Below are positions 15,291-23,308 of a stretch of DNA of 40,908 nt, one piece after another. Location: NCBI GenBank assembly GCA_031272895.1, contig JAISSW010000004.1, positions 1-40,908 on the forward strand, given 5' to 3'. Within the stretch, counting starts at the first letter, position 1. Each line of letters opens with the position of its first letter. Origin of the DNA: Clostridium sp. (GTDB lineage Bacteria > Bacillota > Clostridia > Oscillospirales > Acutalibacteraceae). The notes under the pieces were generated by a model. It was not told the DNA's origin. It was given only the letters and a program-made list of their open reading frames with translations, and made no database searches. A program made the translations under genes and the position numbers.

Positions 15291-16415
15291 TCACAAATCA
15301 AGTTTTTTTCCGCGGACAAAAACGCCGTGCACAGCGCTCAGCTCCCCGTCCGTCAAAAGCAAATCCGCGCGCTTGCCAAGCTCAATGGAGCCGATTTCTC
15401 CGTCCGCCCTAACCACACGCGCGGGGTTTAGGCTGCAGGCGCTTACCGCGTCACTAAAGCTTATGCCGCTTTTAAGCAAAACCTGCATATTAAGGAACAT
15501 ATTCCCCGTTCCGCCGGCTATTGTGCCGTCCGCAAGACGAGCCATTCCGCCGCTGACATAAACCACCTGCCCCCCAAGGGAGTATTCCCCGTCCGGCATA
15601 TCCGCAGCCTGCATTGCGTCACTGACCGCCACAAAGCGCCCGCCGCCAAGCAAGCGGTGTGCCTGCCGCAGCAGGGCGGGGTGAACGTGAGCGCCGTCGC
15701 AAATAAGCTCGGCTGTTGCACTCTTGCTTTCAAACACCGCCGTGGGGACGCCCGGCGAGCGCGCGCTTATCGGCTCCATTGCGTTGAACAGGTGCGTCGC
15801 GTGGGAAAAGCCGTTTTCCAAGGCTTCCCTTGCCGTTTCGTAATCCGCCGCCGTGTGCCCGATTGACACCGTGTGTTTTTTTGCCGCCTCCCGCGCAAAG
15901 CCCAGCGCTCCCTCAAGCTCAGGGGCGCAATCAACCACGCTGACGGGGCAAAGGGAATTCAAGCGCTCCAGCAGGGCAAGGCTTGGCTTGAGCAAAAAGG
16001 CCGCGTCCTGGGCGCCCTTTTTCTTTTCACAAAAGAAAGGACCCTCCATGCGCACACCCAAAATCCTTGCGCCGCTTTCCCTGCCGCGGAATCTTCCCCA
16101 AAGCTCGAACGCCGCCGCCAGCCTCTCCTCCGGCAGAGTCATTGAGGCGGGGCAAAAGGACGTTACACCGTGCCTTGCCAGCGCCAAGGACATACGCTCA
16201 GGGCTTTCGCTATTTCCGTCGCAAAAATCCGCGCCGGCAATACCATGCACATGAATATCCACAAGCCCGGGCAGCAGCCACAAGCCGTCCAGCTCAAGTC
16301 CGTCGCCCTCAAGGCTTGGAGCCATTTCGGCAATCAGTCCGTCTTCAACGCGCAAATCCATGCGGCGGGGTTCAAGCTCGGCCCCGCAGATTACCGTGGC
16401 GTTTTTAAGCAGCAT
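15291..16415 (-). CDS. nagA: N-acetylglucosamine-6-phosphate deacetylase
   Basis: NagA removes acetate from GlcNAc-6-P, feeding amino-sugar catabolism and cell-wall recycling. The 374-residue amidohydrolase shows HVHG (H55, H57), the metal-binding EGPFF, SIGHTAADY, SHATHLFNAM, CDGAHVHPA and the catalytic Asp in AVSDAM. Length and motif order are normal for the family. No nagB or PTS gene lies nearby. The gene is 17 bases after dapF in the same operon. Confidence 0.94.
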   Translation of the reverse strand: MLLKNATVICGAELEPRRMDLRVEDGLIAEMAPSLEGDGLELDGLWLLPGLVDIHVHGIAGADFCDGNSESPERMSLALARHGVTSFCPASMTLPEERLAAAFELWGRFRGRESGARILGVRMEGPFFCEKKKGAQDAAFLLKPSLALLERLNSLCPVSVVDCAPELEGALGFAREAAKKHTVSIGHTAADYETAREALENGFSHATHLFNAMEPISARSPGVPTAVFESKSATAELICDGAHVHPALLRQAHRLLGGGRFVAVSDAMQAADMPDGEYSLGGQVVYVSGGMARLADGTIAGGTGNMFLNMQVLLKSGISFSDAVSACSLNPARVVRADGEIGSIELGKRADLLLTDGELSAVHGVFVRGKKLDL

Positions 16416-16432
16416 AGCGGCTCACACTCCAG

Positions 16433-17275
16433 TCAAAGCTCAATCTCGCCGGTACAAATAAACTCCGCGGGTCCAGTCATATACACGCAGCCGTCCTCGC
16501 TGCTCCAGCGAATAATAAGCGTTCCGCCGCGCAGCGTTACGGTAATGTCCGTGTCCCTTTGGCAGTGACCGCAAAGTATTGCCGCAACAACCGTGGCGCA
16601 GGTACCCGTGCCGCAGGCAAGCGTTTCTCCGCTGCCCCGCTCCCAAACACGCATTTCAAGCTGTGTGGGGGATATTATGCGGCAAAATTCGGTGTTAACA
16701 CGTTCGGGGAAGGCGGAGTAATGCTCAAACAGGGGACCGATTTTTTCAAAGTCCTCCATTCCGAAGGGGGAGTAATCCACAAAGGTGACGCAGTGTGGGT
16801 TGCCCATACCCACGGGAATCAGCTCCCAGTCAGCGCCGGCAAGCCGAACCGTGTTTTTTTCTCCCCCAAGCAGGGTGGTCGGAATATCCTGTGACTTAAG
16901 TATAGGGGCGCCCATGTTAACCGTCGCGCTTAGGAATTTGCCGTTTTCGTCCGTATTGATGTTAAGGATTTTAATCCCGCTTAGGGTTTCTAAGGTTACT
17001 ACTTTTTTGTCCGTCAGCTTGTTGTCATAGACGTAGCGGGCAATACAGCGTGTTCCGTTGCCGCACATTTTGCCCTCGCTGCCGTCGTCATTGAACATAC
17101 GCATACGAAAATCAGCGACGGTGCTTGGCAGAATTAAAATAAGCCCGTCAGAGCCTATGCCAAAGTGCCTGTCGCTGACCTTAACGGCGGCTGCAGCCGG
17201 GTCGTCTATCTTCTCCTCAAAGCCGTTGACATAGATGTAATCGTTGCCCGCGCCGTGCATCTTCGTGAATTTCAT
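16433..17275 (-). CDS. dapF: Diaminopimelate epimerase
   Basis: DapF converts LL- to meso-diaminopimelate for lysine synthesis and peptidoglycan cross-linking. The 280-residue product starts MHGAGNDYIYV-like, with the two catalytic cysteines in MCGNGTRC (C71) and ACGTGTCA (C221), plus ERGSGETLACG. Length is standard. It shows that the host builds meso-DAP peptidoglycan, consistent with the D,D-carboxypeptidase at 8892. Confidence 0.96.
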   Translation of the reverse strand: MKFTKMHGAGNDYIYVNGFEEKIDDPAAAAVKVSDRHFGIGSDGLILILPSTVADFRMRMFNDDGSEGKMCGNGTRCIARYVYDNKLTDKKVVTLETLSGIKILNINTDENGKFLSATVNMGAPILKSQDIPTTLLGGEKNTVRLAGADWELIPVGMGNPHCVTFVDYSPFGMEDFEKIGPLFEHYSAFPERVNTEFCRIISPTQLEMRVWERGSGETLACGTGTCATVVAAILCGHCQRDTDITVTLRGGTLIIRWSSEDGCVYMTGPAEFICTGEIEL

Positions 17276-17304
17276 TCCGGTTTCTCCTTAATACCTGTGT
17301 GTTT

Positions 17305-18012
17305 TTATAGCGCTATAATACCGCTTTCATGTACCACCAAGCACTGCCTTGCCGCAAAAAAGCACTTCATTGGAACATAGCCGGGCAGAGCCGTAAGATT
17401 ACGCAGCCCAAGGTTTTGCTTGTTTGGGTAGAACGAATGGATTAAGCCTTGGCCATAGCCCCGGCAGCAAACCAGCAGCCGTTTTTCGCCGGCGCGGTTG
17501 CGGTAAGCGCTAAGGTGCGTTGGTGACGGAAAGGTGTTTTTTTCCATGCCCCCTGCGGAGAAGTCCCAGCTCCAGTCGGAGGAAATCTGCAAAACGGCGT
17601 TCCTTTGCGGGCAAATACCCCACCAAGAGCCCTCAATATAAACAAGGGACGTTATTGGGGCGTCGTTATAAAGTAAACTGCCCTGCCGCAGCGGAGTGCC
17701 GTTTTTGGCGAACAAAATAAAATCGCCTGTTTGGGGGTTGTTGACAAGCAGGCTGCCGTTATCCCCGCGTGAGCATTGATAGCGAAGCAGCAGCTCCTGC
17801 TCCAAAAAAGGGATTATGTCCTTGTAGCTTTCGCCAAACTTAATGCGCAAATACTGTTCGCGCTTCAGCTGTTTTTCGTCGCCGTCCGACAGTGAGCGGA
17901 GCCAAAAGGAAATACGCAGCCTGCCCGAATGGTAAGGCTCATATTTCACATAAGCGAACCCGTCGGGCAACGGCAACAGCCCCCAGACAGGTTCGGACAT
18001 CACTGACCGCAT
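17305..18012 (-). CDS. Protein of unknown function, beta-rich
   Basis: A 235-residue protein that I do not recognise. It has no signal peptide or membrane helix. Aromatic-rich short strands with turns, such as SWWGICPQRN and SDWSWDFSAGG, suggest a beta-sheet or propeller-like fold. It has several cysteines but no clear zinc motif. The start at 18012 has a strong GGGGGAG site; the longer frame beginning at 18090 would overlap a structured region. It is the first gene of the operon continuing with dapF (29-base gap), so a cell-envelope role is possible but unproven. Confidence 0.65.
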   Translation of the reverse strand: MRSVMSEPVWGLLPLPDGFAYVKYEPYHSGRLRISFWLRSLSDGDEKQLKREQYLRIKFGESYKDIIPFLEQELLLRYQCSRGDNGSLLVNNPQTGDFILFAKNGTPLRQGSLLYNDAPITSLVYIEGSWWGICPQRNAVLQISSDWSWDFSAGGMEKNTFPSPTHLSAYRNRAGEKRLLVCCRGYGQGLIHSFYPNKQNLGLRNLTALPGYVPMKCFFAARQCLVVHESGIIAL

Positions 18013-18033
18013 AGTTCTCCCCCGTTGTAACGC

Positions 18034-18190
18034 AGCGCAAAACCGCAAAAATTCCCGCCAAGCCGGACATAGCCTCTTATAACCTGCCAACTAAGCTGCC
18101 AGGTGGGTGCCCGCCCTGCGGTTTCGCGCTCCCTTCGTCCGGCGGGAACCCCGCCGGGAGGTCTGCAGTCCCCCGCCGGAGACCGGGCTC
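18034..18190 (-). ncRNA. Structured leader or small RNA before the dapF operon
   Basis: Between the DUF1292 gene and the unknown gene lies a dense set of complementary segments. On the minus strand a 14-bp stem joins 18130-18117 to 18047-18034 with one G-U pair. The segment 18139-18146 can pair perfectly with 18150-18157 (loop AAC) or, extended to 18138-18146, with 18172-18180, which are mutually exclusive stems. GGTCT at 18160-18164 pairs with AGACC at 18180-18184. A weak promoter (TTGTGC 18235-18230, TATAAC 18214-18209) could start a transcript near 18200. It may be a regulatory leader, a 6S-like RNA or another ncRNA; no family could be assigned. Confidence 0.4.
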
Positions 18191-18251
18191 CCTTAAAAAG
18201 AGTGTTGGGTTATACGTGCTATGCTTATCGCACAAGGCAGGAAGAAGCGGC

Positions 18252-18557
18252 TTAAGCCTCGTCGTCCTCGTCGTCGGAGAACATGAGCATCAAACGTTCC
18301 TCAAACAGCGAACCAAGCTCGTTAAGCAGCGCCTCGTCCTCAATGGGCGTGAGGAAGGTTTCGTCACCCTCCCCCTTTACCTCCAGAACAATGAATTCGT
18401 CGTCCTCCGGGGCTTCGTCGTCGCTGTCGTAAAGCGGGGCAAGCGCAACGAACTGCCCCTCGTCGGTTTCAATGCGGTCCAACGCCTCAAAAACATACTC
18501 GCAGCCGTCCTCGTCGGTTACCATGACAATATCGGGGTTGTAATCGTCCTGCGCCAT
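18252..18557 (-). CDS. DUF1292 family protein (YrzB-like)
   Basis: A 101-residue, very acidic protein with the DUF1292 pattern: IVMVTDEDGCEYVFEALDRIE, then EGQFVALAPLYD, then DEFIVLEVKGEGDETFLTPIEDE. Function is unknown; in other Firmicutes such genes lie near ruvX/yrrK, which is not the case here. The ATG at 18557 is preferred over an in-frame GTG nine bases upstream because GGGAGG lies at the correct distance. A strong promoter precedes it. Confidence 0.82.
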   Translation of the reverse strand: MAQDDYNPDIVMVTDEDGCEYVFEALDRIETDEGQFVALAPLYDSDDEAPEDDEFIVLEVKGEGDETFLTPIEDEALLNELGSLFEERLMLMFSDDEDDEA

Positions 18558-18587
18558 GCAGCCCACCTCCCTATATGATATGCCTAT

Positions 18588-18616
18588 ATTGTACCCTTTT
18601 TATGCCGGTTTGTCAA
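18588..18616 (-). promoter_or_regulatory. Strong sigma-A promoter of the DUF1292 gene
   Basis: On the minus strand TTGACA (18616-18611) and TACAAT (18593-18588) are separated by 17 bases and lie about 30 bases before the ATG. Confidence 0.75.
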
Positions 18617-18762
18617 GCGGCGGGTCTTTCGGACCGGTGGCGGTACAGCATAGGCGGTTCTTTTCGGTTTTAATCTGTCTTGTTGACATTGATTTTTAAT
18701 TTTATTTTTATACAATATTCTGCCTTACGGCTAAAAATGCAGCAAATACAAGGATTCAAGAG

Positions 18763-18791
18763 TTGACAAATGAAGAAAATAGTTGTATAAT
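18763..18791 (+). promoter_or_regulatory. Consensus sigma-A promoter of the DUF7662-ProC fusion gene
   Basis: A perfect TTGACA (18763-18768) and perfect TATAAT (18786-18791) with a 17-base spacer, in an AT-rich intergenic region. This predicts strong constitutive transcription of the fusion gene at 18837. Confidence 0.85.
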
Positions 18792-18836
18792 TAATAATGT
18801 AGCTATACAATTTAGCTGTCAGCAAGGAGAAAAGTC

Positions 18837-20045
18837 ATGGCAAGGAAAAGTAAATATGGGGCGTTAACATCCTATTTCTCGCGCCAAACCGATGAGAGCA
18901 TCACTGTTACGATTGATGCTTTAGAAAACATTCTCGGTTTTAAGCTGCCGCCCTCCGCGCACCAGCGCACCTGGTGGGCAAACACGCCGGGCGCCCCTCA
19001 GGCTCGCGCTTGGACAGCCGCGGGCTACAGGGCGAACGGCTTCCACGGCAACGCCGTAACCTTTACCAAGGCGGAGCTTTGGGCAGGTGAAAAGCGCAGC
19101 GGCCGCCCCCCAAATCCCGCCATGAACCCCGCTTCAAAAAAACCGGCGCGTAAAATTGTTTTGCCGCCGGCCCATACCGCGCCGCCGCGACCCATTTACG
19201 AAACGGCGGCTACACGCTACCAGGCAGCGGCACCCGCGCCCAAGGGAAGCCCCAGCGTGGGCATGATTGGCACAGGCAATTTGGGCGGCGCAATACTTCA
19301 GGGCATTGCGGAGAGCGGAGGCCTGCACGCAAGCAGCATCTGTATTTACGATAAGGACGCCGAAAAAACCGCCGCCCTTGCAAGGGAATATGGCTTCCGT
19401 GTTGCCGAAAGCGAAGCAGGGGCCGCGGAAACGCCAATAGTCATAGTGGCTGTTAAGCCGACACAGTTGCCGGACGTTTTGCGGCAGATTAACGCCTCGC
19501 TTGAGGAAAAGCGCCCGCTGGTGGTATCCACGGCGGCGGGCTGGAGCTTGGCGCAAATAGGTGCGCACCTGCCTGTCGGCACAGCCGTCGCGCGCATAAT
19601 GCCGAACCTCAACGCGGCGGTGGGTGAATCAGCAACCGTTTACAGCGTCAATAACTTTGTGAATGAAAACCAGGCGGCGGCTTTGGAGTTGCTGCTTAAG
19701 ACCTTCGGCTCAGCCCAAAAGATTGATGAGCGCAGCTTTGACGCGCACCTTGCGATAAGCGGGGCGGGCCCCGCCTTTGCGTACCTTTTTGCGGACGCCC
19801 TTGCAAGGGCGGGTGTGCGCCTTGGCTTACCCCGCGCGGAGGCTCAGGCGGCGGCAGTGCAGACCCTGCTTGGCAGCGCGGAAACCCTGCGCGCAAGCGG
19901 CCTGCACCCACAGGAGCTTGTCGACCGTGTTTGCTCGCCCGGCGGTATAACAATCGAGGGTGTGCTTAAGCTGGAGGAAACGGGCTTTGCTTCAAGCGTG
20001 GCGCAGGCAGTGCAGGCGGCGTTCGAAAAAAACAAGGCGCTGTAA
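18837..20045 (+). CDS. proC: DUF7662-like domain fused to pyrroline-5-carboxylate reductase (ProC)
   Basis: A 402-residue two-domain protein. Residues 1-80 match the small DUF7662 family: KYGALTSYFSRQ, ENILGFKLPPSA, RTWWANTPG, QARAWTAAGYRANG, AVTFTKAEL. Residues about 85-138 are a Pro/Ala-rich linker. From residue 140 a full ProC follows: VGMIGTGNLGGAILQGI (NADPH site), VAVKP, AARIMPN-type AVARIMPNLNAAVG, AISGAGPAFAYLFADAL and SPGGITIEGV. ProC reduces pyrroline-5-carboxylate to proline. Normal ProC is about 265 residues, so the N-terminal extension is extra. An AAGGAGA site serves the start at 18837, and no ribosome site or stop lies at the domain junction, so translation as one protein is expected. 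A terminator follows. Confidence 0.88.
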   Translation: MARKSKYGALTSYFSRQTDESITVTIDALENILGFKLPPSAHQRTWWANTPGAPQARAWTAAGYRANGFHGNAVTFTKAELWAGEKRSGRPPNPAMNPASKKPARKIVLPPAHTAPPRPIYETAATRYQAAAPAPKGSPSVGMIGTGNLGGAILQGIAESGGLHASSICIYDKDAEKTAALAREYGFRVAESEAGAAETPIVIVAVKPTQLPDVLRQINASLEEKRPLVVSTAAGWSLAQIGAHLPVGTAVARIMPNLNAAVGESATVYSVNNFVNENQAAALELLLKTFGSAQKIDERSFDAHLAISGAGPAFAYLFADALARAGVRLGLPRAEAQAAAVQTLLGSAETLRASGLHPQELVDRVCSPGGITIEGVLKLEETGFASSVAQAVQAAFEKNKAL

Positions 20046-20060
20046 GGCAATCGAATACTT

Positions 20061-20090
20061 AATCCCCCGGCAAAAGCGTCGGGGGATTTT
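20061..20090 (+). terminator. Rho-independent terminator after proC
   Basis: AATCCCCCG (20061-20069) pairs with CGGGGGATT (20080-20088) across a ten-base loop and is followed by a short T run. It ends the fusion-gene transcript and overlaps the 3' end of the convergent gene. Confidence 0.85.
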
Positions 20091-21237
20091 ATGTTTCCGC
20101 CGCCCGGCGGGTGTCGGCGACCTGCAGCAGCAAGCCAAGCCCCATGGCGGCAAGCCCCAGCGCCGCGGGTGCGGAAAGCTGCCAAAGCTCGGCGTTCGCA
20201 GTGGCGGATACAGCCGCTGAGGCGGGGGTTATTTCCACATGGAATATCAGCAGCAGACCGCGGCAAATCAAAAACGCAAGCCCCGCGTGGCAAAGCCGCC
20301 AAAACCAAAAGCGCGGCAGTGTTTGACCGCAGAGCTTGATTGCAGCCCCAAGCTGACAATGCACACACAGCCCGCCCCAAGCCAGCACGGCGCACAAAAG
20401 CGGCAGTGAACCAGTCGCCGCGGCGTATTGGGAGCCAAGGCTTACCTCCAGCAGGGAAGCGAAAACCTGCGCGGCGGGGCTTGGCAAAAACAGCGGCAAA
20501 TAGGCGCACAAGCCGCAAAAAAGCAATGTCCATACGCAAATTAACAGCATTTGCCTTGCCGCCTGACTGACGGAGCCGATAAACGCCGAGCCGTAGTCCG
20601 TTTCGGCCTTGACTTCTGCCTTGATTTGTGGTAAGCTATCAGCGGATGACGTTGTGACAAGGTTCATAACTTCACCCGCTGAGTAGCTTTGGGTCGTACT
20701 GGGGCTACTCTTTTTTAGTCTTGGCGCCTTGCTTGGTACAATCAGCGCTATAATCAATGCGGAAAGCAGCAGCGCCGAATATAGTATATAACCCGCGCGG
20801 GGCGATGAGAGCAGAGTCTGCCCCACGGCAAGGATAACAAAGGCAGGACCCGCGCCAACACAAAAGCGAGTCATTCGCCGGGCTTCTTCAACACTCAGTA
20901 AGCCGCCCCGGGCAAGCTCTCCGCTCAGCCTGAGCCCCACCGGATAGCCGCCGATAAGCGCCATAATCAGCACCACGGAGCAAATCCCCGGCAGGTGAAA
21001 AACACGGCGTGTAACGCCCGAAAGCACTGCGCCGACAGCCCGCACCAGACCGGAGCGAAGCGTAAATTCCGTCAGGAACAAAAACGGCAGTAGGGAGGGG
21101 ATAAGGCGCTCGGAGCAAAGCAAAAGCCCCCCGCGCAGGGCGTCGGCACAGGGCTGCGGTAGGCATAAAAGCAGCGCCGCAAGGCAAAGCAAGGCGGCGC
21201 CTGTCAGGATTTTTTTTGCGGTTGAAAAGCGGCTCAT
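20089..21237 (-). CDS. ylbJ: Sporulation integral membrane protein YlbJ/SpoVV-like
   Basis: A polytopic membrane protein of about 382 residues with nucleoside-recognition (Gate) domain features. Motifs are CSERLIPSLLPFLFLTEF, GGYPVGLRLSGELARGG, EEARRMTRFCVGAGPAFVI and a C-terminal ring of hydrophobic helices. In Bacillus, YlbJ (SpoVV) is a mother-cell membrane protein needed to move dipicolinic acid into the spore. The N-terminus is uncertain: 21237 gives the usual compact N-terminus, while in-frame ATGs at 21267 and 21315 lengthen it without a clear ribosome site. It lies just after the truncated M15 gene and may once have been cotranscribed with it. Confidence 0.8.
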   Translation of the reverse strand: MSRFSTAKKILTGAALLCLAALLLCLPQPCADALRGGLLLCSERLIPSLLPFLFLTEFTLRSGLVRAVGAVLSGVTRRVFHLPGICSVVLIMALIGGYPVGLRLSGELARGGLLSVEEARRMTRFCVGAGPAFVILAVGQTLLSSPRAGYILYSALLLSALIIALIVPSKAPRLKKSSPSTTQSYSAGEVMNLVTTSSADSLPQIKAEVKAETDYGSAFIGSVSQAARQMLLICVWTLLFCGLCAYLPLFLPSPAAQVFASLLEVSLGSQYAAATGSLPLLCAVLAWGGLCVHCQLGAAIKLCGQTLPRFWFWRLCHAGLAFLICRGLLLIFHVEITPASAAVSATANAELWQLSAPAALGLAAMGLGLLLQVADTRRAAET

Positions 21238-21277
21238 TGCTAAGGATATGCGCCACGCGCATGGCATTATTCCCGTG

Positions 21278-21722
21278 TTAGTCCAAGGTGCCGCTCTTGC
21301 GCCCGTTACCAACAACCTCCGCCATAAGCCTGCGCCAAACAGCGCAGCCCGCTACGCCGTCAACGCTCAAGCTCCGTGCCCGCTGGTAGCTGCGCAGGGC
21401 GCTTTCCGTCTGCGAACCAAAGGCTCCGTCAAGCTCGCCCGCGGCAAAGCCGGCAGTGTTCAGCGCATCCTGTAAAATAAGCACATATACGCTCCTGCTG
21501 CCGCGGCGCAGCGTTGGGTAGCCTCCGCCGGAGCAGGCCGAGGGGCTCTGCCGTCTGTCCGTGTGAACCCATGTTGGGGTAAGGCTTGCCGGCTCCACAT
21601 AGACCCAAACGCCAAGCTGCTGCGCCACACTGCGCAGACGGTTGCGCTGCGCCGCACTTAGCGCCTGCCCCGAATCAAAGGCCGTGCCGGCGTAGTGCTG
21701 GCTTTGGTCAAAGCGCTCATCA
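21278..21722 (-). pseudogene. Peptidase M15-like / peptidoglycan-binding protein truncated by the prophage
   Basis: The surviving part carries the M15 zinc motif SQHYAGTAFD (SxHxxGxAxD) followed by WVYVEPASLTPTWVHTDRRQ. A peptidoglycan_binding_1 domain follows (PTLRRGSRSVYVLILQDALN, then FGSQTESALRSYQRA). Such proteins bind or trim cell wall, often in spore cortex. The coding frame has no proper start: upstream it runs into the 3' end of the phage integrase gene, so the phage appears to have integrated inside this gene. The missing 5' part should lie beyond the prophage's right end, outside this window. The exact junction is not resolved. Confidence 0.8.
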
Positions 21723-23294
21723 TGACAGTTTTGGATATACAACAAGGTCGAAGTCGTCTTGTGTGCTTTTGCCTCGGTTATCTTTGGTATATTCACAGCG
21801 GTCAATTATTTCTTTTAACAGCGCATTTTTTTCTGCGGCTGTCGGCAGCGTATAATACACGTCCAACAGGGTCTTTATTTTTGGAATATAGCTTTTTCGA
21901 TATTCTTTAGCGCGTCGCGCTTGTTCCTGCTGCGATATGAGCTTTTTCAAAATTTCACTTTGAGCTGAAAGCTGTTCGCCTATAGCCTTTGAGCGCGTGG
22001 CAAACTCCTCAACCGTGTAAACGTCTGTTTCAAGTAGCTCATATGCCCTTGAAAGCTGCTTATTTAGTTTTGCTTGCTTTGCCTCGGCGGATTTAATTGC
22101 AATTGAAAAATCGCCGGCAGCTTTTTCAGATTTTGCTTGCTCCCAAGTAAAATCTCGGCTCACCCAACTATTAAGCACCGCAAGCAGCCGGTCTTCTACC
22201 AGCTTTAAGCGTGTGCCGCTTGTCGGGCAAAACTGATGCTTGCAGCTTAACCCCTCGTCGCCGTTGCGATATGTACCCGTGCGGCGCTGCATACTGCTTC
22301 CGCAGCGGCTGCAATAGATTAGCCCCGCCAATGGGTTTGCGATTGTTTTATCTGCCCTCACATGAGGAATATCATTCTTGCTTAGCTGCTGCTGAGCCTG
22401 CTCAAACACATCAGGCTCAATAATTGCCGAGTGCAGTCCTTCCACAAGGATAATATCATCTTTGTTTATGGGGTACGATTTTTTAAGGACGCCGTCAATA
22501 CGCTGTGTTTTTTGCTTGCGCCAGCGGTAGCGGATTTTCCCGGCATAGACAGGATTTTTAATAATTTTTGTGACGCTGGAATATTGCCATAATCCGCCTT
22601 TCGCCGGAGCAACACCCAATTCGTTCAAGCGCGTTGCTATGGCGTGCATACCGCGTCGGCGCCGTGTGCCATCTTCGGACACTTCACCGTCTATAAACCA
22701 CTCAAATATCATGCGCACAATCTCCGCCTGCTCCGGGTTCGGCGTCAGAGTGTAGCCCTTATTGTCCTTTATTTTCACCCGCTCGTACCCGTAGGGCGGA
22801 GTTGACGTAATCCAACGCCCCTCCCTTGCCGTGGCAAGCTTACCCGCCAACATACGCCTTTTTATTGTCTTATACTCACGTCGTGACATGAATAAGCCAA
22901 ATTCAAAGTATTCCTCATCAATCTCGTTGTTTGGGTCATAGCTTTTTGTCGGCGTGATTATTTTTGTGCCGCTTAGCTGAAAAGCCTGCGCCACAATACC
23001 CTGGTCAATCGTGTCGCCTCGGGCAAGGCGTTCAATCTCCATCACAAGCACACCCGCGTACAAGCCGGCGTCAACGTCCGCAAGCAGCTGCTGCATTTGC
23101 GGACGAGCCGCCAGCGTTTCACCCGAAACAACTTCACGATAGATTTTTGTAATATTCAGCCCTTGCGCCTTTGCAAGCGCAAGCAAAACCCGCTCATGGC
23201 GTGCGAGCGTTTCCCCCTCGCCATGAGCCTCAGCCTCCATATCCTTGCGCGATTTGCGCAGATATAAAGCATATTCGTCTTGTGTTACGGACAT
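21720..23294 (-). CDS. int: Large serine recombinase (phage integrase)
   Basis: A 524-residue large serine integrase. The catalytic domain has the nucleophile S15 in YLRKSRKD, the MEIERLARGD segment and YFEFGLFMSRREYKTIKRRM. The recombinase domain has PPYGYERVKI and a PVYAGKIRYR segment. A zinc ribbon follows (YCSRCGSSMQRR, then CKHQFC), and a coiled-coil region lies at about 380-470. The C-terminus ends FDLVVYPKLS, as in full-length relatives. It lies at the left prophage end, next to a broken host gene, so attL is probably within a few tens of bases of its stop codon. Confidence 0.95.
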   Translation of the reverse strand: MSVTQDEYALYLRKSRKDMEAEAHGEGETLARHERVLLALAKAQGLNITKIYREVVSGETLAARPQMQQLLADVDAGLYAGVLVMEIERLARGDTIDQGIVAQAFQLSGTKIITPTKSYDPNNEIDEEYFEFGLFMSRREYKTIKRRMLAGKLATAREGRWITSTPPYGYERVKIKDNKGYTLTPNPEQAEIVRMIFEWFIDGEVSEDGTRRRRGMHAIATRLNELGVAPAKGGLWQYSSVTKIIKNPVYAGKIRYRWRKQKTQRIDGVLKKSYPINKDDIILVEGLHSAIIEPDVFEQAQQQLSKNDIPHVRADKTIANPLAGLIYCSRCGSSMQRRTGTYRNGDEGLSCKHQFCPTSGTRLKLVEDRLLAVLNSWVSRDFTWEQAKSEKAAGDFSIAIKSAEAKQAKLNKQLSRAYELLETDVYTVEEFATRSKAIGEQLSAQSEILKKLISQQEQARRAKEYRKSYIPKIKTLLDVYYTLPTAAEKNALLKEIIDRCEYTKDNRGKSTQDDFDLVVYPKLS

Positions 23295-23308
23295 TGCCTA
23301 TTCCCGCC

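Noticed and set aside
18100-18190. T-box leader on the plus strand (GGTGGGTGCCCGC followed by TTTCGCGC)
   Set aside because: The T-box core does not match the consensus, and no plus-strand gene follows for over 600 bases.
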